Assembly (NCBI RefSeq): GCF_003967535.1
Contig: NZ_BIFR01000001.1
Coordinates: 4,773,001-4,837,000 of the forward strand
DNA: 64,000 nucleotides
DNA from: Tengunoibacter tsumagoiensis
GTDB lineage: Bacteria; Chloroflexota; Ktedonobacteria; Ktedonobacterales; Ktedonobacteraceae
Reading direction: 5' to 3'
In this document: positions 8,725-17,544 of the stretch, one piece after another
Numbering within the stretch: the stretch's first letter is position 1
Layout: each line of letters starts with the position of its first letter
Notes under the pieces: generated by a model
Told to the model about the DNA's origin: nothing
The model's database searches: none
What the model saw: the letters and a program-made list of their open reading frames with translations, nothing else
Position numbers and translations under genes: made by a program

Positions 8725-9597
8725 ATGCCATTACAGAAAAAGGACCACTCACCATCTGATCTTGTCCAGGCGACACAGGTAACCACCCACTCACGCTTTC
8801 GACGTCCTGGCTTTCTTTTTAGCCTCGTCGGACTGCTTTTTGTTCTTCTGATAAGTGGCTTTACGGCCTACAACCGGCTCTACCAGCCCTATCAGAGCCA
8901 TCTTCAGTCAACTGCAACGGCTCTGTATGCGCTCTCCGCTACGCGACAAAGTAACGAAGAGCACTTTACACACATCACAGCGACTGCTCAGAGTAAGAAT
9001 AATGCCACAGCTACTACTGTCTCACAGCTTCAGGATGACTATACGCGGCTTACGCAAAAAACTCCATTCCTCACTGATACCCTCCAGAAACCTGATATTT
9101 TTAATTGGGAGACCGATAGCGGCTGCTCCTTTAACAATGGTTCCTATCATGTAAGCGTTACCCAGAAGGGTTATTTTATCTCCTGTACCGCACTCAATAC
9201 CCATTTCCAAAATTTTATCTATCAGGCGCACATGAAGTTCTTGCGCGGCGATAAAGGCGGGATTATCTTTCGCGCCAACAGCAAAAACTCGACATTTTAT
9301 CTCTTTCAGATCGGGCAGGATCAAAGCTACGATATCTATTACTATCCCGATAAAACAGGCACAACTGCACAACATCTTACGGGAGGACAGAGCTCTTTGA
9401 TTGCAACAAATAATCAGCAGGAGAATGTGTTAGCAGTGCTCGCTCGAGGCAAAACCTTTCACTTTTATCTCAATGGGACGTATCTCACAAGTGTTGAAGA
9501 TGCAGCTCGCTCGACTGGACAGATTGGGGTCATTGCCGATGACCTTCATACGGCAACTGAGATCGTGTATACACAGGTACAGGTCTGGCAATTATGA
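8725..9597 (+). CDS. Membrane-anchored LamG-like protein, paralogue 1 of 5
   Basis: 290 aa. About 28 polar cytosolic residues precede one membrane helix (about 29-49), then an extracytoplasmic stalk rich in Thr, Ala and Gln (STATALYALSATRQSNEEH). The C-terminal domain (about 130-290) is a concanavalin/LamG-like beta sandwich as in DUF1080-type folds: GCSFNNGSYHV, then FISC, MKFLRGDKGGIIFRANS, YLFQIG, FHFYLNGTYLTSV and TGQIGVIADD. Two Cys (GCSF and FISC) recur in all five paralogues and could form a disulphide. GGAGGAG precedes the ATG. The function is unknown; glycan or wall binding is a guess from the fold. Confidence 0.8.
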   Translation: MPLQKKDHSPSDLVQATQVTTHSRFRRPGFLFSLVGLLFVLLISGFTAYNRLYQPYQSHLQSTATALYALSATRQSNEEHFTHITATAQSKNNATATTVSQLQDDYTRLTQKTPFLTDTLQKPDIFNWETDSGCSFNNGSYHVSVTQKGYFISCTALNTHFQNFIYQAHMKFLRGDKGGIIFRANSKNSTFYLFQIGQDQSYDIYYYPDKTGTTAQHLTGGQSSLIATNNQQENVLAVLARGKTFHFYLNGTYLTSVEDAARSTGQIGVIADDLHTATEIVYTQVQVWQL

Positions 9598-9598
9598 C

Positions 9599-9623
9599 CC
9601 GCTCACGCTCATGGGCGCTTTTT
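9599..9623 (+). terminator. Intrinsic terminator after paralogue 1
   Basis: CGCTCA (9600-9605) pairs with TGGGCG (9612-9617), followed by CTTTTT. The stem is short but T-tract supported. Confidence 0.6.
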
Positions 9624-9634
9624 GACAAAGAGAG

Positions 9635-9663
9635 TTGGCAGCGAAAGCTCTAAATGGTATACT
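9635..9663 (+). promoter_or_regulatory. Promoter of paralogue 2
   Basis: TTGGCA at 9635-9640, a 17-bp spacer and TATACT at 9658-9663, about 55 nt before the start codon at 9718. It shows that the paralogues are at least partly transcribed independently. Confidence 0.6.
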
Positions 9664-9717
9664 AACACAGCAATAACACCACCACTGGCATTCGTGAAGA
9701 AAAGTTGAGTTGAAGCT

Positions 9718-10587
9718 ATGCAAGCATACGTTCTACCTAAAGGCGTGATGTTCTCTATCCTGATACTGACCATTCTATTGATGACAAGTGGGGTCGTCTT
9801 ACTGTTCTATACGACGGTCAGTCATCCTGCTGAGCTACGCAGCCAGGCAACGGCTACTGTTCGTTCTCTTCAGACCGCTTCTACTAATTCAACGGTAACG
9901 GCTCAAGCCCAGACAACAACGATTGCTCAGGGACAGGCCAGGGCTGTTGCAACCTCTCTGGCTCAGGCCACTATACAAGCTCAAGCTACGACAACCGCTC
10001 AACAGGCTATCTATACACAAGCAACCAGCGGTACTCCATTGTTAACCTCAACGCTGGCCGAACAAGGTACTGCCAATTGGGATACCTATAGTGCTCAAGA
10101 AGGCGGGGGATGCTCCTTTAGTGATGGAGCCTTTCATGCTGCTATTCTTGGCAAGGGGTTTTATCTCTCCTGCTTCGCTCAGGGCAAAGCGCTGGCAGAT
10201 CTCACCAATTTCGCTCTCGAGGTTCAACTCAATCCAATCCAGGGAGATGCAGGCGGCGTTATTTTTCGCGCTAACGATCAAACTCATACCTCTTATATGT
10301 TTCGACTCACTCATGATGGCTACTTTAGCCTGGATGCCCGTACCGATCCTTCTCATGGTACAGCTTTAGCGTATGAGAAAAATCCGCTTGTCTCATTCGC
10401 TCCAGGCAAGAAGCTTACCCTTACGATTATTGCTCAGGGAAGCAATATCTATCTTTATATCAATAAGCAGCTGGTCGGTAGCGTCAATGATACGACGTAT
10501 AGTACAGGCAAAATTGGCTTTTTCGCCAGTGATACGACGAATCCGACAGAGATGGCGTTCTCAAATCTACGTGTCTGGAAGCTATAG
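9718..10587 (+). CDS. Membrane-anchored LamG-like protein, paralogue 2 of 5
   Basis: 289 aa. The cytosolic part is almost absent: the membrane helix begins near residue 9 (MFSILILTILLMTSGVVLLF) and is followed by the HPAEL motif shared with paralogues 3 and 4. A stalk of Ala/Gln/Thr repeats (QATIQAQATTTAQQA) leads to the LamG-like domain (about 105-289): NWDTYSAQ, GCSFSDGAFH, YLSC, AGGVIFRANDQ, IYLYINKQLVGSVNDTTY and GKIGFFASD. It lacks the zinc ribbon of paralogues 3 and 4. It is probably exposed outside the membrane. No catalytic residues could be identified. Confidence 0.8.
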   Translation: MQAYVLPKGVMFSILILTILLMTSGVVLLFYTTVSHPAELRSQATATVRSLQTASTNSTVTAQAQTTTIAQGQARAVATSLAQATIQAQATTTAQQAIYTQATSGTPLLTSTLAEQGTANWDTYSAQEGGGCSFSDGAFHAAILGKGFYLSCFAQGKALADLTNFALEVQLNPIQGDAGGVIFRANDQTHTSYMFRLTHDGYFSLDARTDPSHGTALAYEKNPLVSFAPGKKLTLTIIAQGSNIYLYINKQLVGSVNDTTYSTGKIGFFASDTTNPTEMAFSNLRVWKL

Positions 10588-10842
10588 ATGCCCTTCGCTG
10601 GCCCTCTTGAATTGACACTTTTCTCACATGCGAGAGATAAACCCAACAAATGGCGTACTATTTATGTTACAATTCGAATGCATTGTTGAACAATTCTGTT
10701 TAATATATTCAAGCATTGAAACTTTCTTTTCTATTTTATAGCAATACTGTAAGAAGAGATAACGTTTTTCAATTCCTGTATTTATAGTATGACTTCATAC
10801 TGTTCTCTCTCCTTCAGTATGCCTTTTTGGAGATGAACTATT

Positions 10843-11970
10843 ATGCATTGTAAAGTTTGCCAGATGGAGCTCCCTTCAGATCAGGACGTTTGCCCCAACT
10901 GCCACCCATCTGAACAGTATGCCTCTGCAACAGAACTGCAAAGCCCCGAGGAGACACAAACGCTTCCTCATCTCTCAACTGATGAGCCTGAGGGACAAGC
11001 TCCACTTCCGCTGGAGTCTTATCATACCGTACCAGCTGCTGTGCTTTCAGAACCTATCGCTGCGGTATCACCACTGGCTTATACTGACCCGACTCAGTAT
11101 CCGCTGCCATCAGCTCAACCACCTGTACGGCCAACGGCAAAACCTCTCAATGTGTTTCTGCCACTTCTGATTGCCATTATTATCATTGGCTCTCTTTTAC
11201 TGATTGAAAACACTGGCGTGATCTACTATGCCGCTGTGGCTCATCCTGCTGAGGTCAATCACACAAATGCAGCTCTGGGGACGATCTCGGCTCAGGCAAC
11301 GACCAGGGCACAAGAGCTCTCTTCTGCTCAGAGGCAGATCAATCTCTCAAACAAACAGACCAATGATGCCATTGCGAAGTTAGATGCAGCCCCTCAAACT
11401 CTCTACAGTTCAATGACGAGTATTCCAGCTATTATTAATGATCCATTACAGCAGAATACCTATCTGTGGGATATCTACCAGGATAGATACGGGAATGCGT
11501 GCGGCTTTAGTAATGGAGCGTATCATATCTCGACTCGCCAGAACAATGTATTTGTTCCATGTCAAACACCGATCATACCCTCTGTCGGAAATTTCGCGTT
11601 ACAAATTCAAATGAATATTCTCTCTGGTGATGAGGGCGGGATTATCTTCCATGCCGATATCAATAATGACAGGTTATACAAACTGTCTTTTGGGGTAGAT
11701 GGTGATTATAGTCTCTTTACCTATGTTGATAACGTTGGGGACCATGCTAAAAAAGTTCAGAGTGGCCATGCCTATGATTTCCATAGTGGAGCAGGTCAGA
11801 TGAATCAAATTATGCTGATCTCGCAGAATAATACTTTTTTTATCTACGCCAATCAGCAGTTAGTCACGGAGATTCACGATACAACCTACACAAATGGGTA
11901 TATCGCCCTGTTTGCTGAGGAAGAGAAAAATACGACGGAAGTTGCTTTCAGCAATTTGCAACTCTGGTAG
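10843..11970 (+). CDS. Zinc-ribbon, membrane-anchored LamG-like protein, paralogue 3 of 5
   Basis: 375 aa. An N-terminal zinc ribbon uses Cys3, Cys6, Cys17 and Cys20 (MHCKVCQMELP, then VCPNC). A Pro/Gln-rich cytosolic linker follows, then a membrane helix (about 102-124, LLIAIIIIGSLLLIENTGV), the motif YYAAVAHPAEV, a short Ala/Gln stalk and the LamG-like domain (about 195-375): CGFSNGAYHIS, GDEGGIIFHADIN, FFIYANQQLVTEIHDTTY and NGYIALFAEE. The zinc ribbon faces the cytosol while the lectin-like domain lies outside, which would suit a sensor or assembly adaptor; that is inference. The closest relative in the window is paralogue 4. Confidence 0.8.
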   Translation: MHCKVCQMELPSDQDVCPNCHPSEQYASATELQSPEETQTLPHLSTDEPEGQAPLPLESYHTVPAAVLSEPIAAVSPLAYTDPTQYPLPSAQPPVRPTAKPLNVFLPLLIAIIIIGSLLLIENTGVIYYAAVAHPAEVNHTNAALGTISAQATTRAQELSSAQRQINLSNKQTNDAIAKLDAAPQTLYSSMTSIPAIINDPLQQNTYLWDIYQDRYGNACGFSNGAYHISTRQNNVFVPCQTPIIPSVGNFALQIQMNILSGDEGGIIFHADINNDRLYKLSFGVDGDYSLFTYVDNVGDHAKKVQSGHAYDFHSGAGQMNQIMLISQNNTFFIYANQQLVTEIHDTTYTNGYIALFAEEEKNTTEVAFSNLQLW

Positions 11971-12061
11971 TTCCTCCAGTAGGAAATTATTGTAGCAGCA
12001 ATTTATTTATAACAGATCTGAGCATGAGACTCGTCAATGCTCAGGTTGGAGATAAAACAGA

Positions 12062-13657
12062 ATGCATTGTAATGTCTGCGGCACAACTCTTACATCCGAA
12101 CAGGTGGTCTGTCCAACTTGCCATACTCCAATTTCTATCTCGCAAGGATTGGAGGATTTCCATGCAAATGCTATCCGTTCAGCGTCAATGCCCGAACAGG
12201 CTGATCGGCTTGCTTTCGAACAGGAGACAATATCGACTCCTACCAATTTTTCTTTGACTGCTGAACAGCCACTATCAGGTGCGCCAACACTTGATGATCA
12301 AGAGTCTACCATCAAAACGCCTGCTGTTGAGCCAGTCTCTCCAGTCGCTAAGGCCCCAACCCTGATCACTCCTGATGAGATCCCTCCAGTCGATGAGGCC
12401 CCCAATCTCATCACTCCTGATGAGGTCTCTCCTGTCGATGAGGCTCCCACTCTCATCACTCCTGATGAGGTCCCTCCTGTCGATGAGGCCCCCACTCTCA
12501 TCACTCCTGATGAGATCTCTCCAGTCGATGAGGCTCCAACTCTCATCACTCCTGATAAAGAGATTTTCGGTGCTCAAACCTTTCCAGAAGAGGGTTCATT
12601 CAGAGAGCCCGTCACAGCCTTCGAAGCCCAACACGCAACGGCATCGCTTCAGGAACCTGTGGCGACGGATGCTGAACTACCAACCTTACAAGAGGCTCCC
12701 ATTCCCTCTGAACAGACGCTTGCACCACTTGATCAGAGCAGATATTCATCGACGTTCATTCCATTTGTGCCGGATAAACCAGCCGCTTCGGTCGCGTATC
12801 CAGCTCCAACGAACGCACAGAAGATCCATAAACCCAGATGGTCGATTGGTCTATTGATAGCTCTCGTGGTGGGATTGGTGGCCTTATTTGGCGAAAGTGG
12901 TGGAGTGATCTATTATGCTGCCGCAACGCATCCCGCTGAGGTTCGCCACAATGTACAGACCTTTGCCACCGCTCATGCCAGAGCTACGGACACAGCCAAT
13001 CAGGTCTCTACTGCTCAGGCACAGGCGACTACTACAACGAAAAAGGCTTCTGTAGCCCTGGCCAGTATCGATACTGATCATAAAACGCTCTATACAGTGG
13101 CAACGCAAGGTCAACCTACATTCAATGATCCCATCAATGATCAAGCGAAATCAAACTGGGAAATTGTGAATGAAAGCGATAAGAGTTGTCTCTTTCAAGG
13201 TAAAGAGTTTCATATACAGATAAATAACACCAATCATTTTTATTACTGTGCAAACTCTGATATCAAACCAATGGGAGATTTTGCGCTCCAGGTGCAGATG
13301 AAAATTGTTTCAGGGGATGGAGAGGGCCTTATTTTCCGCGTCAACAATTCAACGAATGAGTATTACTGGCTCTCTCTGACCCAGGATGGCTTCTACGAAT
13401 TTGATAACGTTGGAAAAAGCGCGATGACTCTTTTACAAAGTGGCCCTGTTCCTCAATTCCATACAGGGCTGGGCCAGACGAATCAGTTAACGCTTATTAC
13501 TCAGGGACCTGAGATCTCTATCTACGTCAATCAAACGTATGTCACAAGCATCCATGATACAGCATATATTTATGGCGATATTGCGTTGATGGCGAATAAA
13601 TATACCCAGAATACTGATGTGATCTTTAGCAATCTCCAGATCTGGGCTTTTTCCTGA
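12062..13657 (+). CDS. Zinc-ribbon LamG-like membrane protein with 15-residue repeats, paralogue 4 of 5
   Basis: 531 aa, the longest of the family. The zinc ribbon uses Cys3, Cys6, Cys17 and Cys20 (MHCNVCGTTL, VCPTC). The cytosolic linker contains four full and one partial copy of a 15-residue acidic, Pro-rich repeat (APTLITPDEVPPVDE, residues about 98-165). The membrane helix is near 261-278, followed by YYAAATHPAEV and a stalk. The LamG-like domain (about 350-531) has CLFQGKEFH, YYC, GDGEGLIFRVNNS, ISIYVNQTYVTSIHDTAY and YGDIALMAN. The repeat may act as a flexible spacer or a docking or phosphorylation segment. A strong terminator follows the gene. Confidence 0.8.
   Translation: MHCNVCGTTLTSEQVVCPTCHTPISISQGLEDFHANAIRSASMPEQADRLAFEQETISTPTNFSLTAEQPLSGAPTLDDQESTIKTPAVEPVSPVAKAPTLITPDEIPPVDEAPNLITPDEVSPVDEAPTLITPDEVPPVDEAPTLITPDEISPVDEAPTLITPDKEIFGAQTFPEEGSFREPVTAFEAQHATASLQEPVATDAELPTLQEAPIPSEQTLAPLDQSRYSSTFIPFVPDKPAASVAYPAPTNAQKIHKPRWSIGLLIALVVGLVALFGESGGVIYYAAATHPAEVRHNVQTFATAHARATDTANQVSTAQAQATTTTKKASVALASIDTDHKTLYTVATQGQPTFNDPINDQAKSNWEIVNESDKSCLFQGKEFHIQINNTNHFYYCANSDIKPMGDFALQVQMKIVSGDGEGLIFRVNNSTNEYYWLSLTQDGFYEFDNVGKSAMTLLQSGPVPQFHTGLGQTNQLTLITQGPEISIYVNQTYVTSIHDTAYIYGDIALMANKYTQNTDVIFSNLQIWAFS
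12353..12556 (+). repeat. 45-bp in-frame tandem repeat, about 4.5 copies
   Basis: Four full 45-bp units and one partial unit start at 12353. They encode APTLITPDE(I/V)(P/S)PVDE. Units differ by a few substitutions, mostly at one Ile/Val and one Pro/Ser position. Copy number is likely to vary between strains. Confidence 0.9.
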
Positions 13658-13685
13658 TGTTTCTGTGACGTCTTTCAGCAGTTCT

Positions 13686-13726
13686 TGACTCAGCTCTCTG
13701 ATTGGAGGGCTGAGTCACTTCTTTTA
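13686..13726 (+). terminator. Intrinsic terminator after paralogue 4
   Basis: A perfect 9-bp stem (13686-13694 with 13709-13717) is followed by a T-rich tract. Confidence 0.8.
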
Positions 13727-13905
13727 TTCTACAGCGGTCTGGTCCTATGCCCTGGCGACAGGACCTATGACTCTTAGGCGATATGCATGCACGAGCATCG
13801 TTTCTGTGCTATTCTATCATTTGAAGTCAAACACCTTGGAGTTATCTCTACCCATGCTGAACTCATACAAACGAACATTGCAGAAACAGGAGCGATTAAA
13901 GCACG

Positions 13906-15078
13906 ATGTCTGAGAGAACGCCCGAAGAAGTACAGCCCTCTCTGGCGACAGAGACAACTCTGCCGTTGACGACTCCTCTCCCCAGGGAGGAACTTCCAGA
14001 GACAGGCATACCCCAACCTCCAACAACCACAAAACCTGTCTGGCCTCCTCCACCACGCACGCGCAAAAGCACCAGACTCTCAACGATCCTAAAAGTGATT
14101 GTCCTGGTCCTGGCACTGTTGCTGGTTATTGGCGGCTTTAGCTTTATTACCTATTCCACAACGACACAGTTCCGCTCTTCTATCACAAGTTCGCTGGCCG
14201 CCGAGGTTAAAGCTACCAGTAGTGTGCAGAAGACTGCACAGGCTCAGGCTCAAAGCACAGCCAATGCACTCAATACAGCCCAGACAAATATCGAAGCAAC
14301 AGCCACCGCCCAATCAGATACAGTAGCTCAGGCGACAGCCGCCGTTGACAACGCTACAGCTACAGCTTCTGCATTGGGGGATCTCTATACAAACTCAACC
14401 AATGGAACGCCGCTCTTTGATGATCCATTAAGCGATAATACTGGCGCAGGCAAATGGGATGAGGGGGCCCCCTCTACAAATACTGGCTGCACATTCTCTA
14501 CTACTGATGTGATGTATCATGTAAGTGAGGCGACACAAGGCTATCTTCAGCCATGCGTTGCTCAGGCAACGCGCTTTAGTAGTTTTGCGTACCAGGCTCG
14601 CCTGACGATCAATAAAGGCAATCCTGGTCAGGCTGGCTTGCTCTTTCGCATCGATAGCACCAATAAAAATTATTATTTCTTTCATATCGGTTCCGATGGC
14701 TCGTACGCATTAGATCTCTATCAAAATGCTAATCCAAATACGTTAATTAAAGGACGCAATTCTGCTATTACGATTGGTATGGGACAGTCTAATACACTGG
14801 CAGTGATCGCAAATAGTAATCGCATCAACCTTTATGCGAATGGAACATATCTCGATAGTGTTAATGACAGCACTTTCAGTGCCGGGAAGATCGGGCTAGG
14901 GGTCATTAATCAGGGAACGCCTATTGATGTCTCCTGTAGCGACGCTCAGGTCTGGTCCTTACAGAGCTCTGATCCTTCTCTTTCTTCACCAACGCCTGAT
15001 CCATTCGCTTCTCCAACCCCCAGTGCTTCAGCCTCGGCTGACGCAACAGGAACGACAAAGGCAAAGACAGGACAATAA
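13906..15078 (+). CDS. Membrane-anchored LamG-like protein, paralogue 5 of 5
   Basis: 390 aa. A Pro/Thr-rich cytosolic N-terminus with no zinc ribbon precedes a membrane helix (about 62-84, VIVLVLALLLVIGGFSFIT). A long stalk follows, almost entirely Ala, Thr, Gln, Asn and Ser (QAQSTANALNTAQTNIEATA). The LamG-like domain (about 185-350) has GCTFSTTDVMYHVS, QPC, GQAGLLFRID, INLYANGTYLDSVNDSTF and AGKIGLGVI. It differs from its siblings by a Ser/Pro-rich C-terminal tail (PTPDPFASPTPSASASA), which suggests a wall-spanning or linker segment. It is the most divergent of the five. GGAG lies 12 nt before the ATG. Confidence 0.78.
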   Translation: MSERTPEEVQPSLATETTLPLTTPLPREELPETGIPQPPTTTKPVWPPPPRTRKSTRLSTILKVIVLVLALLLVIGGFSFITYSTTTQFRSSITSSLAAEVKATSSVQKTAQAQAQSTANALNTAQTNIEATATAQSDTVAQATAAVDNATATASALGDLYTNSTNGTPLFDDPLSDNTGAGKWDEGAPSTNTGCTFSTTDVMYHVSEATQGYLQPCVAQATRFSSFAYQARLTINKGNPGQAGLLFRIDSTNKNYYFFHIGSDGSYALDLYQNANPNTLIKGRNSAITIGMGQSNTLAVIANSNRINLYANGTYLDSVNDSTFSAGKIGLGVINQGTPIDVSCSDAQVWSLQSSDPSLSSPTPDPFASPTPSASASADATGTTKAKTGQ

Positions 15079-15108
15079 CACAGACCTGAAAAAATGAGGA
15101 ACCCTTGC

Positions 15109-15137
15109 TTGACAAAACACATATCGACTGCTATGCT
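15109..15137 (+). promoter_or_regulatory. Promoter of the serS T-box leader
   Basis: Perfect TTGACA at 15109-15114, a 17-bp spacer and TATGCT at 15132-15137. Transcription is expected to start near 15144, giving a leader of about 290 nt. Confidence 0.8.
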
Positions 15138-15143
15138 GTGCCT

Positions 15144-15387
15144 AAAGTAAAAAGATCGGCAACGATTGGGAGAAGTAACTCGACTCTTCTGTTTAGAGAG
15201 CTGTGGGATGGTGCAACACAGTCGGCTGAGCGAGCGAAGTCCGCCCAGGAGCCCACGCGAGAAGCGATTGCGGTGCCCCCGTTAACAGGCAAAGAGGAGT
15301 TTCAACTGCGGTTGAATGAATTAAGGTGGCACCACGATTCTGCGCATCCTGCGCCGTCGTCCTTTCACAAGGAGACGGCGTTTTTTT
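15144..15387 (+). promoter_or_regulatory. T-box riboswitch controlling serS
   Basis: The Stem I distal arm shows AGAGAG (15195-15200), then CTGTG/CACAG (15201-15205 with 15217-15221) around the GGTG loop. A UCC triplet at 15240-15242, just after GAA, fits a serine specifier. The T-box sequence AAGGTGGCACCACG is at 15323-15336. An intrinsic terminator (15352-15358 with 15374-15380, plus inner CCTT/AAGG) ends in seven T at 15381-15387. Uncharged tRNA-Ser should favour antitermination and serS expression. The specifier assignment is by position only. Confidence 0.88.
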
Positions 15388-15433
15388 ATTGTTTTTATTC
15401 ATGTTTTTATGCATTATCGAAGGAGAGACTCTG

Positions 15434-16711
15434 ATGCTAGATCTCGCATTTATCCGCAGCAATCCTGACATCGTGAAGGAGGCAGCTCGCGTCAAAAATA
15501 ATTCGCTCGATATCGATGCTCTTCTGGCTCTGGATCAACAGGTCATCACGTTACAAAAAGAGGTTGAAGAGGCCCGCGCTCGCCAGAACCAGCTCTCGAA
15601 ACAGATTCAACAGGCCGCCAAAGAGAAAAATACAGAGCTCCGCACTAGCCTGATTGCTGACGGCAAACAACTGGCAGAGACCATCAAAGAGAAGGAGCCT
15701 CTGCTGAACCGCTTAGTCGATGAACGCTATAATCTCTTGCTGCTCGTGCCCAATATTCCCGATCCCAGCGTTCCCGTTGGAAAGGATGAGAGCGAGAATG
15801 TTCCCTTTAAATATTGGGGCGAACCCACAACGTTTGATTTTCCTGCTCTCGATCACTACGATCTCATGCAGAAATGGAATCTGGTCGATATCGAACGAGC
15901 GGTCAAAGTCGCTGGCTCGCGTAGCTATGTGCTCAAAGGTGATGCGGCCCGCCTTGAGCTAGCCTTGATCAATTTTGCGATGGATAAGATGGCAAAAAAG
16001 GGCTTTACGCCTCTTATCGTCCCCTCGATGGCCCGTGATTTCGCCTTTATTGGCAATGGACAGTTTCCTAAGGGCCGCGATCAGGTCTATGAGGTGAAAG
16101 ATCAGGAGCTCTTTCTGGTTGGCACCGCCGAGGTATCAATTACAGGAATGTATAAAGATGAGATTCTAAAATATGAAGAGCTTCCGCTAAAATTTGTTGG
16201 CTATAGCCCCTGCTTTCGTCAGGAGGCGGGAACGTACGGAAAAGATACTCGTGGGGTCTTCCGCATCCATCAGTTCAATAAGGTTGAACAGTATATCATG
16301 TGTCAGGCCGATCATCAGGAGTCGCTCTACTGGTTCGAACAGTTGTTGAGCAATGCTGAGGAGCTCATCCAGGCCCTGGAATTGCCATACCGTGTCATCA
16401 ATGTCTGTACAGGCGATATGGGCGATGGAAAAGTCGGGATGTATGATATCGAATGCTGGATTCCCAGCGAGGGCCGCTATCGCGAGACCCATTCGTGTTC
16501 GTACCTCCATGACTGGCAGGCTCGCCGCGCCAATATTCGCTATCGCGATGAGGATGGTAAGGTGAAGTTTGTCCATACGCTGAACAATACGGCGATCGCC
16601 TCGCCACGTATTCTGATTCCTTTACTGGAGACTCATCAACAGGCCGATGGCCGTATCCGCATCCCCGAAGCCCTGCGCCCCTATTTAGGCGGCCAGGAAT
16701 ATATCGGCTAA
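15434..16711 (+). CDS. serS: Seryl-tRNA synthetase
   Basis: 425 aa from the ATG at 15434, which follows AAGGAGAGA. The frame is open upstream to 15326, but that stretch is the T-box terminator and is not coding. The protein begins MLDLAFIRSNPDIVKEAA, followed by the long antiparallel coiled-coil arm (about 30-105) that contacts tRNA-Ser. The class II catalytic core follows: GTAEVSITGMYKDEI, FRQEAGTYGKDTRGVFRIHQF (motif 2 region), and motif 3 NTAIASPRILIPLLETHQ near the C-terminus. It makes seryl-tRNA for translation. Length and motifs are standard. Confidence 0.97.
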   Translation: MLDLAFIRSNPDIVKEAARVKNNSLDIDALLALDQQVITLQKEVEEARARQNQLSKQIQQAAKEKNTELRTSLIADGKQLAETIKEKEPLLNRLVDERYNLLLLVPNIPDPSVPVGKDESENVPFKYWGEPTTFDFPALDHYDLMQKWNLVDIERAVKVAGSRSYVLKGDAARLELALINFAMDKMAKKGFTPLIVPSMARDFAFIGNGQFPKGRDQVYEVKDQELFLVGTAEVSITGMYKDEILKYEELPLKFVGYSPCFRQEAGTYGKDTRGVFRIHQFNKVEQYIMCQADHQESLYWFEQLLSNAEELIQALELPYRVINVCTGDMGDGKVGMYDIECWIPSEGRYRETHSCSYLHDWQARRANIRYRDEDGKVKFVHTLNNTAIASPRILIPLLETHQQADGRIRIPEALRPYLGGQEYIG

Positions 16712-16717
16712 CCAGAT

Positions 16718-16774
16718 CAGTGGTGGTCGTACATCGCAAGATTTCGCAGGTCTCGCGATGTACGACCACCACTG
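16718..16774. terminator. Bidirectional hairpin between convergent genes
   Basis: A perfect 20-bp inverted repeat (16718-16737 with 16755-16774) has a 17-nt loop. It lies between serS and the convergent phosphoesterase gene. There is no strong T-tract, but its position fits a terminator or RNA 3'-end stabiliser for both genes. Confidence 0.65.
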
Positions 16775-16795
16775 AATGACAGGTATCTCTATCAA

Positions 16796-17293
16796 TTACA
16801 CATTCAGTGCAATAATCTCGCCCTGTACACTACCCGCCTCATCATCAATCGTAAGCAGGCCAATGCTACAGGACGGCTGACGGCGACGATCAGTGGCGCT
16901 GCCAGGATTGAAGAGAAGTTGGCCATCATGCTCTTGATTGTAAGGATTATGGCTGTGTCCAAAGATTACCACACGCGCTGTGGGGAACTCTCGTCGCGCC
17001 GTCTGAGCATATTGTGTAGCCTCTCCCAGAATATGGACAATGCCGATCCTACAGTTACCCACTACAATCTCTCGCTTGATTGGCAGCTTGAGCGTAACCT
17101 CTTCCCGCTCCACATTCCCCTGCACCGCCACAACGGGCGCAATCGTCTCCAACTGAGCAATCACCCCTAAAATAGAAAGATCGCCTGCATGAATAATCAG
17201 CTCAACATGCGCAAAATAGTCCCAGATAGCTTCTGGAAGCTGCGTAAAACGGGGAATATGCGTATCCGAGATGACTCCTATCTTTCTAAGCAT
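16796..17293 (-). CDS. YfcE/MJ0936-type metallophosphoesterase
   Basis: 165 aa from the ATG whose codon ends at 17293 (AAGGG lies 8 nt upstream); an in-frame GTG at 17302 is less well placed. It has the metal-ligand motifs of the calcineurin-like fold: GVISDTHIPR, IIHAGDLS, VQGNVERE and VVIFGHSHNPY, then LFNPGS. Size and motif spacing match small YfcE-type phosphodiesterases, which use Mn or Ni ions. The physiological substrate is unknown. It converges on serS. Confidence 0.9.
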   Translation of the reverse strand: MLRKIGVISDTHIPRFTQLPEAIWDYFAHVELIIHAGDLSILGVIAQLETIAPVVAVQGNVEREEVTLKLPIKREIVVGNCRIGIVHILGEATQYAQTARREFPTARVVIFGHSHNPYNQEHDGQLLFNPGSATDRRRQPSCSIGLLTIDDEAGSVQGEIIALNV

Positions 17294-17544
17294 GAACAGC
17301 ACCCTTCTCTCTTCCCTTCACACCAGACAGACACCAATTGAGGCCACTCTCCTTGGTAAAAGTCCGTTTTTTGGGATATATTACCTATGGTCTTTTTCTA
17401 GTCGGTTGTTGGAATAGGCTTGCTCATCGAACTTGTTTTATCAACCGTACTTAACAATAAGACAGTTTCAGTCTCCCAATATCACTGTGTTGGGATAGAG
17501 GCTCAGCCTTGCTGGCCTAACCCTCTTATAGCATAAGGTTTTCA

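Noticed and set aside
12275-12577. Minus-strand frames across the 45-bp repeat
   Set aside because: They are antisense readings of the coding repeat, producing an artificial repetitive protein.
16398-16772. Minus-strand frame overlapping serS and its terminator hairpin
   Set aside because: It is a shadow frame spanning the hairpin, with no ribosome binding site.
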